A DNA stretch of 64,000 nt from assembly GCA_963565915.1 (NCBI GenBank), contig OY751493.1, positions 3,596,001-3,660,000 on the forward strand. Direction: 5' to 3'. This document shows positions 18,503-31,627 of this stretch, piece after piece; position 1 is the stretch's first letter, and each line of letters begins with the position of its first letter. The position numbers and the translations under genes are program-made. A model generated the notes under the pieces. The model was not told where the DNA came from. It saw nothing but the letters and a program-made list of their open reading frames with translations, and ran no database searches. Origin of the DNA: Entoloma clypeatum (Eukaryota; Basidiomycota; Agaricomycetes; Agaricales; Entolomataceae).

Positions 18503-20748
18503 ATGCCAACACCAAAGGCCTCAACACCAGCAGAACGTCTCAAGGCTCAGGGTAATGCTTTCCATGTCGCCGGGAACTATAAGGCAGCATATCAGAAGTA
18601 CTCGGAGGCCATAGCCTTGAACCCTACAAATGCGGTCTTGTGGGCAAATCGTGCGGCAAGCTCTCTGGCCATGAAGGAGTAAGTAAGCTTCACCATACAG
18701 CGACAATTGCGATTTGTGTTGCTGATCCCGGCAAGGTATTTGGACGCATCTAGAGATGCCGAGAAGGTCGTCAGCATTGCATATTGAAATTCAAATGATC
18801 CACTGATTAATACCTTGAAATATGCTATATAAGCATCTGAGCTGGACCCTAAGTATGCAAAGGCTTGGGCACGACATGCAACAGCCTCCCACGTAAGCAT
18901 CGCTCCTTCTTCGAACATCATGATGCCCTAAGAGTATTTTCAAGTTCCTTTCTTCATATCAGAGCAGCATCCAGTCCTGGAACACTGCGTTGAAATGTTT
19001 ACCATCTGAGGACCAACTAACACCCGAACAAGAGGCCCTCAGAGTTCAATTCCAGGCGGGACTTACAAGAGCTCAGGATGCTACCAATCGACCTGTATCG
19101 ACATACTCTGCGCCTAGTGGATCATGGGAAGCCAACAATATGCCTTGGAAGCGAGCCCTTGCGATGGAACAGGAGCTCACGGCAGAGCAGTGATGGTCTA
19201 GCGTATGTCAACATTAAGCTGTATTTCCACATTGAATACTGATACGGTTTCTAGGCTTGGGTAATTATGCATGCCTATAAGGTTGAGTACTATCTGTCTG
19301 GATTGATGCTGAAAAGATGACATGATCTTACAGGAATTCAATAATGGGATGGAAACACTAAGAAAAATGAAGCGGACTGTAATCGGGAACCAGGTCCGGG
19401 CGGAAGGAATGACCGGAGTAGGGTTTCGAAATATAGGACAAGTAAATTCTTACTATTGACGAATTTAATCCAGGCGCTCGCTGAAATCAGCAATGGCTTA
19501 CTTCGTGATGAGCGGGTATTCCACGTCGATAATATGCCAGATTTTTTCCAGAGATATGACGATCAAGGTATCCCAATCATTTTGCATTGCAATCTCGAGC
19601 TTATGTCCATGTGGTTAGTTCGGATGGAAATTACGCTAACCAAAGCATGGGATCATGCTGGGCCGAAATTAGTCCAAGAAGAGGCTCTCAAAAGACTAAA
19701 GACATCAGGTTGGGATATGGTTCGACCCGCTTTATCAACCACAGTGAGGTACTATTCGAGCTTCGGATACCTTTCCAACAATCACGCACTGTTTCTCTTC
19801 TCAGAGGATGGGTTATCCGTGGCTTCATGCAGGACTCTGTGGAGAAAGGCTCCCCTGAATTTTATCGCAATGCCACCGAGGTCCTTGAATGGGGAAGTCG
19901 TACATGGAAAAACGTGCCTAAAGATGATCGCGGCGCCATCTTTGAGCCGACTTTCATTCGCGGCGTGAAAAGGCTTTATCTCAAGTCACTCATGCGAGTA
20001 CGTCCACCCATGAAGTTTCATATCCTTCCGTCTTGACAAGTGTGTTAGGCCTATGCTAAGAAGGGTTCTGATTGTGGATATTCCCTGAAGGAAATAGCCA
20101 AATATGCACACGCTCTTATTGCAGGCAGCTTTGCGAGTCAACCTACCGAAGTTACACAAATTGATTTCGGTTTTTGGGCTTCCTTTTGGATCTATGTCAA
20201 GGCCGATGCTCTCTCGTATGCTGATAATTCTCATCCAGTTCAGACTTGTGTCTGATGAACCATATATCTTTACAGGGTTCTCGGGTGGTGTTCTATGCAA
20301 TCTGCATTCGAAGCGGAAAGCGACGAGACTAGCATGGATTTTTTCGAAGAAGCTGCAGTATACTACACCAAAGCTGCGGAAACATTCCTGGAAGATGATG
20401 AAAACCACGCTTATTTCTTGAAAATTGCGCTTGAAGCACATTGGTGGCTCAACAGCCCACTTAGCATCACCCTACCCCTGGCTAAGCGGATACGGGAAGC
20501 TCTCCCAGAAATAAAAAAGATATGGGAATGTTCTATATCATCGAAAAAGCACAAGGCCATTTTGCATCAAGCATTGGTCTTTGAAGAACAATTCCAACGA
20601 CGTATTGCAGAAGGTACAGCAACACTCGAAACTTCGGCTCGTCCAGAGGATATGGTGAGTGATCGTACTTCATTGAATATGGCGATCTCATTTTCATTTC
20701 GAGGAACCTGATCAGCTTCACAAACGAAAAGAAATGGCGCGGGGATAA
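18503..20748 (+). pseudogene. TPR-domain protein with an in-frame stop (probable pseudogene or nonsense allele)
   Basis: Start ATG 18503. Two TPR units of 34 residues are visible: RLKAQGNAFHVAGNYKAAYQ KYSEAIALNP and LWANRAASSLAMKEYLDASR DAEK followed by SELDPKYAKAW. After exon 4 the frame reads MEQELTAEQ, then TGA (19191-19193), then TGG TCT AGC and a perfect GTATGT donor at 19203. The next exon continues AWVIMHAYK in the same frame. Downstream exons are well preserved: GMTG-ALAEISNGLLRDERVF, GWDMVRPALSTTVR-GWVIRG, LEWGSRTWKNVPKDDRGAIF, ENHAYFLKIALEAHWWLNSP, ITLPLAKRIREALPEIKKIW, ending near 20748. The splice joining AEK (18766) to SELDP (18834) is also one base out of frame with any GT donor. 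The family appears fungus-specific and of unknown role. Confidence 0.7.
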
Positions 20749-21101
20749 TGGAACTTGAGTTACCTTACAGTCATCGATGGTCCAACGATGGTCGTACTTA
20801 GGAATGGTTAACAACTTTCGACCGTCAGTAAAGGCATGTGAAATCCAGCAGTAACTACCATTGCATTTCTGAACCGTGTGAGATTTCGCTCTAGGGATAG
20901 TTTAGGAGGGGCGAGAAACCATATTTTCTATCTGCACTCCCAAGAGTTCAATTTACTAAGTTTTGATTAATCTGTGGATGAATATATAACCTGACTGTAA
21001 CTTGTGACATCCATATGGTATGACGGGGTGTCGTCTATGATTTTCCATCTATGTCTTGATGTAAAGAGATAACTCGGGAAGGTTCTGGCAGATCTGTCTG
21101 T
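20749..21101. other. Short intergenic region
   Basis: About 350 bp between the 3' ends of the convergent TPR gene and ABC transporter gene. AT-rich in places; no gene or repeat seen. Confidence 0.5.
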
Positions 21102-24100
21102 TTATCGTTTGGCGTATCTCAGGAATCGAGAAGCAACTGAAAAGGAAAATTCAGAGCATGAAGCGGCGGAACCTGTTGTTGATACTTACTTATCGTAACT
21201 AGGAGATTGAACACTGTAGTGATCGTCAATATAGCCAGCAAAAAGGGAGGTTTGGAAAGCGAACCGAAGAATGAAAAGAGAATAAATCCATCTCTCCATC
21301 TCTCGTGATACCTGATGTTTAAGGGCAAGAAAAACTCATCGCCGGTCTTGTACTGGCAATACCGACAAGCGGTAGTGGCGTTGAGGTTGTCGATGTAGCC
21401 GCCGAAGACATTTACAAAATCTTGGGCCCATGACATGCATGTTTGTCCCGAAGGAGGGTCAAAAATTGCATATTCGTTGCTCTTGCATTTGATTCGCAAA
21501 CCGCTGTCGGATGATCAGCTTTCGCAAACTACTAGCACAGATGTAATTTTCACTGACACCAATTCCGTGGAGACCATGGCCGCCAGTGTTCGAGAATAAG
21601 GGTCAAGAGGGTATAGCCATGACCGCCAAAATTTGTTCATGGCCGGGTACGGGATTGTAACGCCGCAGAAAGTTGCAAGAACCAATCCGAGGAAAGGATT
21701 AAAGAGGACAGCGACCTTGAGAAAATATTTACATAGCAACATTACGACGACAGAGCTGATGCGTACCTGTATACTCGGCGAGAGTGCCGCAACCAGTTGA
21801 CCTAACGAAACGCCAAAGCCCATCATGAAAATGATGATCAACAACTGGAACCCAGTCCCATTGATCCCAGCGCTTCCTTGCCCAAAACCCATGGGATATA
21901 CCTGGAAGATATAAGGATACAGCCCAATAAGAATGGCAACGACAGCCGTACCATCAATGCCCAGTAAACAATAGCACACATGATGTTGTAGGGAAGTTCA
22001 CCGACTAGTTGACCAATTGCGAAGATGTAGGGGGAATATATACGGCTTGAAGACTCTGTATTTGGTAACTCAGAGGGGAAAACTCCGGTATTATCAGAGG
22101 TCAGACCTACCGCGAATGAAGGTTCCTAGAGCATTGGCAAAGGCTTGTCAACACGCCCTCAAGATACGCATAGAAGGACAAACTTCGATTCATGATGAAT
22201 ATGGGCTCAATTTGGGCCATGATAACAGCAGGTAAGACGGTAACCCAAAAGCTGGTATAGGCAAAAGATCAGCAGGAAATCGCAAATTAATGGAGATGAC
22301 TCACATGCCGAACACTCGGAACTGTAGGTCTCTGGTACTAGTGCCAAGTTGGAGGAAGGAGAGCGAGACAAAAAGGGAGATGAATCCGCAGACAAATATA
22401 CGCGTGAATATATAGTCTGGAGACCTCCAAAGCGCAAGGTTGTTCCTCTGTACGACGGTTCGGAGTTGGTAAAGGAAAGAAGTAGCATCTGTGGTTGCCA
22501 ATGGTGAATTGGGATTTCTTGCAGCCGAAAAGTCCTGGGATCACGCACAGATGCTGACTTCCGCCTTCTTATCGGGCTGCGAACGAGCCGATGCGGCTTT
22601 GATGGCAATTATTTCTTTCCTGCTCGTCTTGCATTCACGAGAGTCCAACCAGATGTCTTTCCAATCGCGATTGCCTACTCTGGGACTGATTCCGGCACCG
22701 ATCGCCTCGAGCATATATTCGGCTTGGTTGACATTGGACGGACAAGGAGCTCCATGACGCGCAAAATATTCACGGATGATTTTCGAATCCTCGCCAATGT
22801 CACCGAAATATACAGTCTCACCTCCGGCTTCAAGAAGTAATAATCGATCGAAACTTTCGAACAAAAGGGAGGAAGGTTGATGGATAGTGCAAAGAATTGC
22901 TTGACCTTGGTCGGCCAGCTTACGCAGGAAACGTACTAGATTCCAAGCACTGGAAAGTCTATCAGCTACGGGGACTTGTGAAAAACGACTACAGCACCTT
23001 TGTGCATCTAGTCCCGACGTCGGTTCATCTAAGAATAGAAGAAGTTCTGGCTTGCTGGCGAGTTCAACACCAATTGTGAGTCTTTTCCTAGCTTCCATGT
23101 TAAGACTGAAAACCAGAGCCTCTGACAGATCTTGAAGTTCAAGCAACTCAATCATCTCCTCTACATAATTATCCTTTTCCTCTTGCGAGACGTGAGCAGG
23201 CTGTCGTAAATATGCCGAAAAACGCATAGCTTCACGAACGGTCGCAGTGCCTATATTGCTCGTTAGTATCTGCCATCAGTCAGCTGCAAATTCTGCCTTG
23301 CCTTCATGGACATCCATTTGCTCGGCTACAGTAGATACCAGGTCAGTGACTGAAATTTGAAATGAGAATTTGGACGAACCATAAGCAGTTCCTCGCGCAA
23401 AGTCAGAATCAAGTGTTCTACCATCAATCTGGAGGTCGCCTGTCACGATGCCGATGTTCTTCCGTTGAGCGAGCACATCTAGACAGGTGGTTTTTCCAGC
23501 ACCGCTGGCACCCATGAGCGCCGTCAATGTGCCGGGTTTCACATATCCATAAACATCATGCAGCAAGCGCAACTGCCCTTCAGACGTAGGGACATGATAG
23601 TTGAGTTTTTCCCAAGTGAATGTTTTCTTTTTCGGCCAGGAAGTAGTCCTGAATGTAAAGGGACATCAGATATAATCTCAATGGTCGACCAACAGTCATA
23701 CCTTCCCTCCCGGGAGATGGATCCCTTCTCTTTCTCCTTGTGCTCACGCCTCTGCAGTCTTTTCGCACGGAGTACTTCATTCCTTTTCTTCACCTCTTCG
23801 GTCTCCTTTGCGAATACAGAAATCGAGAGATTGACATCATGTCGCTGAGAGGAGTCATAGCGTCAGTTCACATTCCAAACAGATGGCGCAACGTACGGGG
23901 AAGAATTCTAGAGCTAAAATTTGAGTTATCTGTAATGCGATGGTGAAGCCTAAGAGCACTAGAAAGCACCGTCTCCACAAGTCATCAACGTTCAAACCAT
24001 AACCTGCGGCAATATACGCCTTTCCCGGAATACGAGTACTTCCACCCTCCGAACCGAACAGGGTACAAACTTGATTTGGACCTAAAGTCTCACTATTACC

Positions 24101-27054
24101 AAAAGTCAGAGTTGTCTATTGACGGCAATCAGTCACTTACGGATATTTTGTCAGTCCGAGGCCGTTCCGGGGAGTAATTGAGTTGCCATCGCAGGTCAAC
24201 TGTGGTATGAACCAGCTTAACACCATGACACAACGAGGCAATGGGTGCACATACTGAGATCCTCATGAACTCATTTTCCATGCAGCCTTGCCACGCTATA
24301 TGAAGGGATCAGTGAGCCATATAGGAACCGTATCAAGAAGCATATACCATAAGCTACAGGGTTGATGTAGTACTATCGGAACCAAGTAAATTACACTCGC
24401 TAAAGAGGAGCGGAACAAGACTTACGATCCAAAACAACCATCGTTTCATGCTCACGACCGGAATAATATATCCAGAATATTCAACACTGGAAAACCATGA
24501 GCTGGTAGATAGGAAAGAGGTTAAGGCTAAACACATACAGATTGGGGATGAAAAAAACAGCCAGCCGGAAAGCCGATTCGAAGTTGGAGCAAAGGAGGCC
24601 CAATGTCCTGAAGAGACCCTGTATGCAGAGGAAACAGATGTAGTTGAAGAGATGGTAGGTCCAAAAGGCGCCTGCCGAACGGTGGAGACCAGCCAAAAAG
24701 TAGACAATGATATTAAACATTAGAACTCGTAAGGCCGAAAATGGTAAATCCGCTGCAGTGTTGCCCAAAGCCACAGCCGAGGGGCGGTAAAGGCGGTAGT
24801 TAGTCTAGAGAAAAACAGTCAGGAGACATTTGCCCGAGACAAAGCCACCAAAAGCTTACCTGCTTGCGTAAAATTGGTCTCCCAAGCAATTGAAGGGGCA
24901 TCTCTCCAAAGGCATCGAAACAGACGGTCAAGAGCGCCGCGAAAATTACGCTTCCATTCCAGTGATTAGCAAGCGAGACATCCACAAGTCACAGCAACAT
25001 ACCTTCCACGAGTAAATGCACCGGCTGAAGTAAGAGGTTGATTATAATATGCTCCTCCAATGACGAGAGCAAGAACTATGGAAAAGGAAAAGCTGGTATA
25101 CAGCTGAAACTTATCCTGAAGCCTCATCTGAAATTGTCGTATGGCGAGAGCCCTGACTTGTCCTGAAAATCCGAGAGTGTAAGGACTCTTCTTCGAGACA
25201 CCCTTCTTTCTATCGGCAGCAACGGCAGCTCGGAAAGCTTCCTGGTCCGTCTTCTCAGTTTCCATGAAGATCTTGTATTTTTCCAAACTATCCCGATTGG
25301 CCCGTGCATATTCCGAACGTCGAAACGCGCTCTCGAGTTGCTCGGGTGTAGAGGGTACGTCTTTCGCCGTTCGACCAGGGGCAAATTGACGTTCATTTGG
25401 ATCTGTGCAACCTGTAAGATAATCGGTTGTGCTTTGGCGGGGAAGAGGGTTAAAGCCAATCCGTTCGAAGTAGCCACGAGCCTCGCATGGCGGACCATAG
25501 AATACTTGACGCCCCTGGTCTATTACTAGAACCTTGTCGAAAAGATCATAGATACCCTCTCCAGCCTGGTACCTATCATTTGTTCACTAAACCCACGTAA
25601 AAGGATGACAGATATGACTTACAAAGTTACGAATGTGGTTTGACCAAGAACATCGGTCATTATTCTCAAAGACCTGACATAATCGAGGGCGGTAGAAGCA
25701 TCCAAGCCTCTCGTGGAATTGTCCCAACATTGGACACGTGCGCGGGTAGCCATCATCTCTGCGATACTGACCCGTTTTCTTTCTCCGCCAGAAACACCGC
25801 GAACAAATTCGTCACCAACAAGAGTATGTTTCGTGTGGGAGATGTTGAGCATGCGAAGCAGGGTGTCTTGAACCTGATTATCGAACTGCTTCCGTGTGAC
25901 ATCTGGGAGGCGCCCGTTTGGACCAGGTGTTTTCCTTTGAAGGATATTACTATTATCTTCAAGATCAGGATCAAGATCAGGATGGACGTACGTTGACAAC
26001 GCGAAGGCTAACGTTTGCGCCACCGTCAGAGTCGCGATATGAATATCGTCTTTCGTTTGACAATGACTGTGAGTACCGTAACGTACTCAGATTTCGAGTC
26101 GGAATATTACCTTCAGGATTATAGACAACTTCGCCTGTGTAATATTTTGCCATCTCATCCGCGCTAATTCCAGCATATGACACATTACCAGACGTTTTCG
26201 CAAAATCTTCCCTTTGATTGGAAATTGTTTTGAGGAATGTTGTGCAGCCAGAACCAGGACACCCGAGAACAAGGCACATTTCGCCCGGTTTCAAGACACC
26301 AGAGGAACTATATGATATGATTCAGTCCAGCAAATAGAAGAAAAGGATGACCTAACCCATGAAGGATTATCCGAGTTGGCACGTTTCTCTGGACTAGGAA
26401 TGCAGACGAGATCAGACTCCATAGCCAGAGAACGGGACCCAGGAAGAAAGCTAGGGTAGCCCCTGTTGATTGACCTCTCGATTAGGGCTGCTGGATCCGA
26501 TTGGCTCATGGCTCACCTCCCAAGGTTCCAACGTAGAACTGGGAAACGGAGAGATGTTGTTACGACGAATGCAAGAAACCTGAGAGAAACGAGCCTTGTG
26601 GTTCGAACCACCGACAACATCGACCTGAAGGTTTTCCCAGACTACGCCTACATGCTGATGAGCAGCCTTTCAGCGTGATACAGGCGAGAACTCTAGTAGC
26701 ATTCCAAACCTTGTGTTTTACACCTGCCGCCTGGTTCGCATCGTTTGAGGAGGTAAGATATGCGCGAAGGTCGAACTGGGCCGATTCGTCTTTGCCTTCA
26801 ACCTTTTCGATGTCGTGTGAAGACGCGACCGTCTTCGCGCTAAGTGCCGCGGAATCTGAGCGTTCGCCCCGGGATTGGGGCTCGGAAAGTTGTCTAGAAA
26901 GGAGGTTGAACTCTTCAACGGCGTGCGCCACATCAACATAGGAGGGCGACTTAGCACTCCTGCGTCGCTCCTCATGTAACATGATGACAGGCTGATAAAG
27001 TCCTACTGATTCCCCATGGCTTTTAATGTGTTCAACATTTGACATAACTTCCAT
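21102..27054 (-). CDS. PDR-type ABC transporter (ABCG full-size, NBD-TMD twice)
   Basis: A plasma-membrane drug and lipid efflux pump of the fungal pleiotropic drug resistance family, about 1,450 aa in many exons. Start ATG 27054 (MEVMSNVEHI). NBD1 has the degenerate Walker A LGCPGSGCTTFLK (Cys for Lys, normal in this family), signature VSGGERKRVSIAE and Walker B-like CWDNSTRGLDAS. TMD1 contains LAIRQFQMRLQDKF and later hydrophobic helices with YYINPVAYAW. NBD2 has canonical Walker A GASGAGKTT, linker signature LNMEARKRLTIGVEL, Walker B LLLFLDEPTSGLDAQ and H-loop ILCTIHQPSS. TMD2 ends with RYHERWRDG and the C-terminus ASRFLRYAKR at the stop (21102-21104). All catalytic elements of the pump are intact. 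Substrate cannot be read from sequence. Confidence 0.93.
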
Positions 27055-28385
27055 ATGGATCTCATCGGTTGAGTCATAGTATCGATGCGGTAGCGGATAA
27101 GACCAAGAAAGATCGAAATCACCGGTAGAGGGATGTACTATTAGTAACCGGGCCCGTAACGCTTGGTGTCCTATGAGTCCCGCGGGTTAGTGTGGTGTGT
27201 TACATGAGAGGTGGTTGGTCTTATCGCGATCCTGCCGGAGAGGACGACTCACCGACGACGTAACAGTGACGTGATCTCGAGGATGGATACGTTATATATA
27301 ACATTGAGAGGACACACCGATATGATACCAGACACAGTGTAACTTGGGGGTGTTCCAGGTTGCTGGCTGCGGCACAGCAGCGCCGATGCACTCGATTCAA
27401 TACATTTCCACATGATCCTCGGTCCGAATTTGGTCCGAGTTTACTACCCTCGATTGACGACTATTACAACTCCCTCTTTCCCTTTGGCAGCAACCTGCCT
27501 ATGCCCCTCTTACTCAGCCGCCCGAATAGAAAAGAACGAGGACATTGATTCGGCATTTGGGAGTGTGATCAGGGCTTGGAAGCTGCAAACTTACCTGCCT
27601 CGTTGTGGTCATCTCGTTCCACGTCATCATCCCGCTGTCTCGTTGTTCAAACCGCGTCGTGGGCGGGTTGAACGCTAGACAATGATCAGTGCGTAGTGGC
27701 CAAGGCGGCAGGGTCATCGTCCGACCTCCCAGAGTCAGGCGGCACTGGGCGCCGGTTTATGACTCGGCGATAGGTAAGTCAGCGCACCGTCGGCCAACAA
27801 ATTGGGTATATCACAAGTACTATATGGACTTAATCATCCTTGTGCCACTGTGCCTATGATCATGACACTGATACATCCAGCTGCAAATACTTAAGGGTCT
27901 CAAAATCCGCTATCAGCGTGGCAAAGGATCAAAAACATCGACCTTGACCTGCCGCTTCTCCTTGGTCCTCGTCTCTGTCTGTCCTGACACTTCCGTGACA
28001 TGATCCCCGTCCTATGGGAGCTCTCTGTGGTGCCTCGGAAGCTTTTCTGTTGCTGGATTAGTTTACTGCTCTGTCCAATTCTGCTACACTGTTGCGTCGT
28101 TCGTCAAGACGAAACAGACTCAACAGCTCCAGCTGCCCAATCGTGATAACCTTGATGCCCATACTGATAGGAACTCGCGGATGGCTCTGGGACTGAGAAG
28201 CTTCTGACTCCAAATGAAAACAATTCGCCCTGGCCTGTCTTTACACGCACAGGGTGTCAATCCGCCTTGCTCCCGATCCACAAGGTACACACTACAAATG
28301 TAAGGACCTGAATCAGCATATAGAGGGACCTCCAGATGGGCTTTTTCCTTGCCTTGGTTCCTCCCCCTCCTCCTCCCCCTCCCAA
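27055..28385. promoter_or_regulatory. Divergent intergenic region between the ABC transporter and the GH128 gene
   Basis: About 1.3 kb holding both promoters. There are short frames on both strands, none protein-like. A possible TATA-like stretch ACGTTATATATAACATTG lies at 27289-27306. I saw no clear regulator-binding repeats. Confidence 0.4.
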
Positions 28386-29859
28386 ATGTTCTCCCTCCAT
28401 ATGGCTCTCTGGTTGTCGGCCGCTTGCTGCGTTTCCGCTTTCAACACGACATCAAAGCGCGGCGTAGCTTTTTCAGCCGCGGACACACCTGGCGACTTGG
28501 TCAATACCAACCAGACCAAAAGTCAGACCAGTTGGGTTTACGATTGGGGCAACAGTCCAGCAGACTACCTCGTCGAGAGCCACCTGGAGTACATCCCTAT
28601 GCAATGGGGTTCTGGCGCTATCGACGTGTTCCAGACTGCCGTGATAAAGCAGGGAGTGAAAGCGATACTGGTAAGTGCTCCCCGTACCTCCTCTAATGAC
28701 GCAGACTCACATTGGCAATGGACGGAAGGCGTTCAATGAACCGGATTACAACAATGAATCTAATTTAGACCCTGAACAAGCAGCGCAGCTTTGGAAGGAC
28801 CACATTGAACCCCTCAAAGCGCTTGGCATTCGCCTTGGAGGACCAGCGGTGACGGCATCCTCCACTGGCAAACCCTGGTTAGAAGCTTTCTTCGCAGCTT
28901 GTAACACATGTACGATCGATTTCCTTCCCCTCCATTGGTGCGTAATTTTACCCTGCTCAGCATGAGCAAGCATGTGTATTATTTCGATATTTCTCAGGTA
29001 TGGTGATGGTGTCTCAGGTTTTTATGACTATCTATGGTCAATACATGGTCTCTATCCACGTCTCCCCATATGGGTAACAGAGTTTGCGTCGACGTCTCCC
29101 AACCAAACTGGTTAGAGTTCAAGATATGTCCTTTCCCAGTGCTGCAGACTNNNNNNNNNNNNNNNNNNNNNNNNNNNNNNNNNNNNNNNNNNNNNNNNNN
29201 NNNNNNNNNNNNNNNNNNNNNNNNNNNNNNNNNNNNNNNNNNNNNNNNNNNNNNNNNNNNNNNNNNNNNNNNNNNNNNNNNNNNNNNNNNNNNNNNNNNN
29301 NNNNNNNNNNNNNNNNNNNNNNNNNNNNNNNNNNNNNNNNNNNNNNNNNNCTGCAGACTGAGGGGTCCACAGAAGTCGCCCAGTTTCTCAACGCCTCAAT
29401 CACGTACATGGATGGATTGGATTGGATCGAACGCTATGCATGGTTTGGCTACTTCGTAGGTTCTCCGCGGCATTTCTGCTGTACTGGGACTGAATTCAAC
29501 ATATCCAGCGCCCTAAAGCTGATCAGATTTACAGTGTGTTCTTTTAACAATGGGCTTACATCTCAACTGACATGCTTGTAGATCTCTTGGACGACAAGGG
29601 TGCCTTGAATGAGCTGGGGCACATATACACTGGCGTTAAGACTATCCATACCCAGACCATAACACAACCGCCAAATAAACCCTATCAAACTGCTAATGGG
29701 GCAGACAATCCCACTCAGGGCCTTGTCACCACGTATGCAGCCTTCGCAGGAGCAAACAGAGCCCCCCGTCATTGGGACATTCTGGGAGGGGAAACAGCGA
29801 GGTATCAGTTCTTGATCTTGTGTACTGCTGTTTTCGCAGGAACCGTTTGGATTCTGTGA
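28386..29859 (+). CDS. Secreted GH128-type endo-beta-1,3-glucanase (Asl1-like), crossed by an assembly gap
   Basis: Start ATG 28386 with signal peptide MFSLHMALWLSAACCVSA. The mature protein opens KRGVAFSAADTPGDL, then QTSWVYDWGNSPADYL and YIPMQWG, the typical start of the glycosyl-hydrolase catalytic core family GH128. The catalytic acid region is AFNEPDYNNESN, reached by using an acceptor at 28729. After an intron come DFLPLHWYGDGVSGFYDYLW and IWVTEFAS, which holds the likely nucleophile Glu. A 200-N gap (29151-29350) lies inside the next intron and exon. After it come FLNASITYMDGLDWIERYAW and GYFVDLLDDKGALNELG, with an intron at about 29460-29580. The C-terminus ends in a hydrophobic stretch (YQFLILCTAVFAGTVWIL), which could be a GPI signal; an alternative last intron would remove it. 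Confidence 0.85.
29151..29350. other. Assembly gap of 200 N
   Basis: Exactly 200 unknown bases. The nine bases before it (CTGCAGACT, 29142-29150) are identical to the nine bases after it (29351-29359). Confidence 1.
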
Positions 29860-30179
29860 CATCAATTCTCTTATACTAATTGTAATAGACTGCGACTTGC
29901 CAATTTCGATTGGACTTGGCTTTTCAGCCTTTCTTTTCATTCATTCTTTGATTGATACAACAATCCTTTGTTTAGTAGATTCATATATGTATGTATGTAT
30001 AGCTACAATATAGCTACTAGTATATATTGTAAACTAACTAGACGCGTTTCGAATGGTCAATTTGTTGATTTTTGAATTGCTATCGGGGACCGCTACGTAC
30101 TTGGACGTGACGGTGTTGTGCTGCTGACGAATCAACTAGAGTAGTTATCCAACGCTGCGTGGCACCAGGTCACCTCGCC
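29860..30179. other. Intergenic spacer with TATG microsatellite-like tract
   Basis: About 320 bp between the GH128 gene and the EF-hand gene, both on the plus strand. It holds a short ATGT repeat and an AT-rich stretch (about 29984-30030) that can form local hairpins (ATATAGCTACTAGTATATAT). No gene seen. Confidence 0.5.
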
Positions 30180-31425
30180 ATGAAAGCCATAGTCTGTCTG
30201 TCCTTACTTCAAGTTGTCCTTGCCCCTGGTACATTCGGCCACGCGGGACATGAGGGACCAGCCGCTGGTGAAACAATCCAACAATACGCCCAACGTCACG
30301 TAGGTTCATCCAGACTCACTGACCGATACGCCAACTAAGGGTGTATCGCAGATGTCTTCAGAGCATCATATGTAACACCTTTCCAAATTTGCCTCACTTC
30401 ACATTACTTAGTCCATCCAGTGACTCTTTTGATACCCGGAGTTTCCACCAACTACATGACTTGAACCGGTCAGTGGTCGACCTCTTGTGTTCTCATGTCA
30501 TGTTTAACGAAGAACAGTGACGGCTTTTGGGATCGCGCGGAGATAGAGGCAGTCTATGGGGTACATCATGTGTACACGAAGAAAAAGTTCAAGGTGAAAG
30601 ATTCATACAATATGGGACTGGACTTATCAGCTCACAGTTGTTTAGGACCAGGCTGAACTTCAAAAGAAAGCGGAGTTTATCGTGAACAATGTACTTGAGC
30701 GAATAGACCTTGACCATGATGGCAAAATATCTCCAGAGGAGCTGGAAAAAGTTGGCTTGGATGGACTACCCAACTTTCAGAATATGGGCGCCGAAGGTCA
30801 TCACTATGACGTCGAGAGCGGTGCGTTTCCAGCTACCACGTCGAAAAGTTGCATCTGATTGGCTATTGCTTTAAAGAATTCTTCCTACACCACGAAGGTG
30901 GGAGTCTTCACGACTGAATTCACTCCAGCGATTCTCAACTTTTGCAGAGGAACATCACTCAACACCAGAAACTCAAACCGACGAGTCCTACAATCACCCA
31001 GAAGACCTCGAACATTTTGCTCTACATGATGCGATCGAGCGTGAAGAAGCAGAACGAGAAGCCAAGTTCCAAGGTGTTAGTGTCGAGGAAGTCCTTGAGA
31101 ATCATGAGAATCCATCCGTCCCCAGGGAAGATGAACATACAATTGTTCAAGGGGCTTCTGTGCCCAAAGTCACCCGCGTAACACCGCCCGAGAAGCAAGA
31201 TCCCAGTGTCCGATTCAAGACTGCCGCCGAAGAAGGCAAGAAGAAAGACGAGTGGGGAACGGGTAAGGGAGGGTTTAAGCCACCCGTTGATGCGGGTGAC
31301 AGGATGAGGAAGGGTGTCCCATATAAGGTAAACGTCTCTGTGCAGAGCCTCGCAAAAGAACTGAGGGTACTGACGCCTAGGCTCGGATGCAGTACAAGTT
31401 CCGACGGAACTGGGGAGATTTCTGA
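30180..31425 (+). CDS. Secreted EF-hand protein, nucleobindin/Ssp120-like
   Basis: Start ATG 30180 gives a signal peptide MKAIVCLSLLQVVLAPGTFG. After several small exons comes GFWDRAEIEAVYGVHHVYTK, the conserved helix before the EF hands of the nucleobindin/Ssp120 family. One clear calcium loop follows, DLDHDGKISPEELE (D-x-D-x-D-G-x-I-S-x-x-E). A long Glu/His-rich helical segment then precedes TGKGGFKPPVDAGDRMRKGV PYK. The last intron (about 31329-31390) joins to YKFRRNWGDF and the stop TGA at 31423-31425. This C-terminus is typical of the family. Location is likely the ER/Golgi lumen or the secretory pathway, with a role in calcium binding inferred from the motif. Confidence 0.85.
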
Positions 31426-31627
31426 GATTATAGGCGGGTCATATATCATTATTGGCAATGGTTCTTGGTTACCCTTCGCCTACTTATTCCCTTGAGAACA
31501 GCATTCGTTTTGTGCCCGATCCCCCGCATGTCAGAATCCACTTTTCGGGCCCTTCCATGATCAGAAAGAAATGTTATCAATAGGAAAAGATGTCAACAGG
31601 CAAGCTATATACGTTATATCAGTGGCT

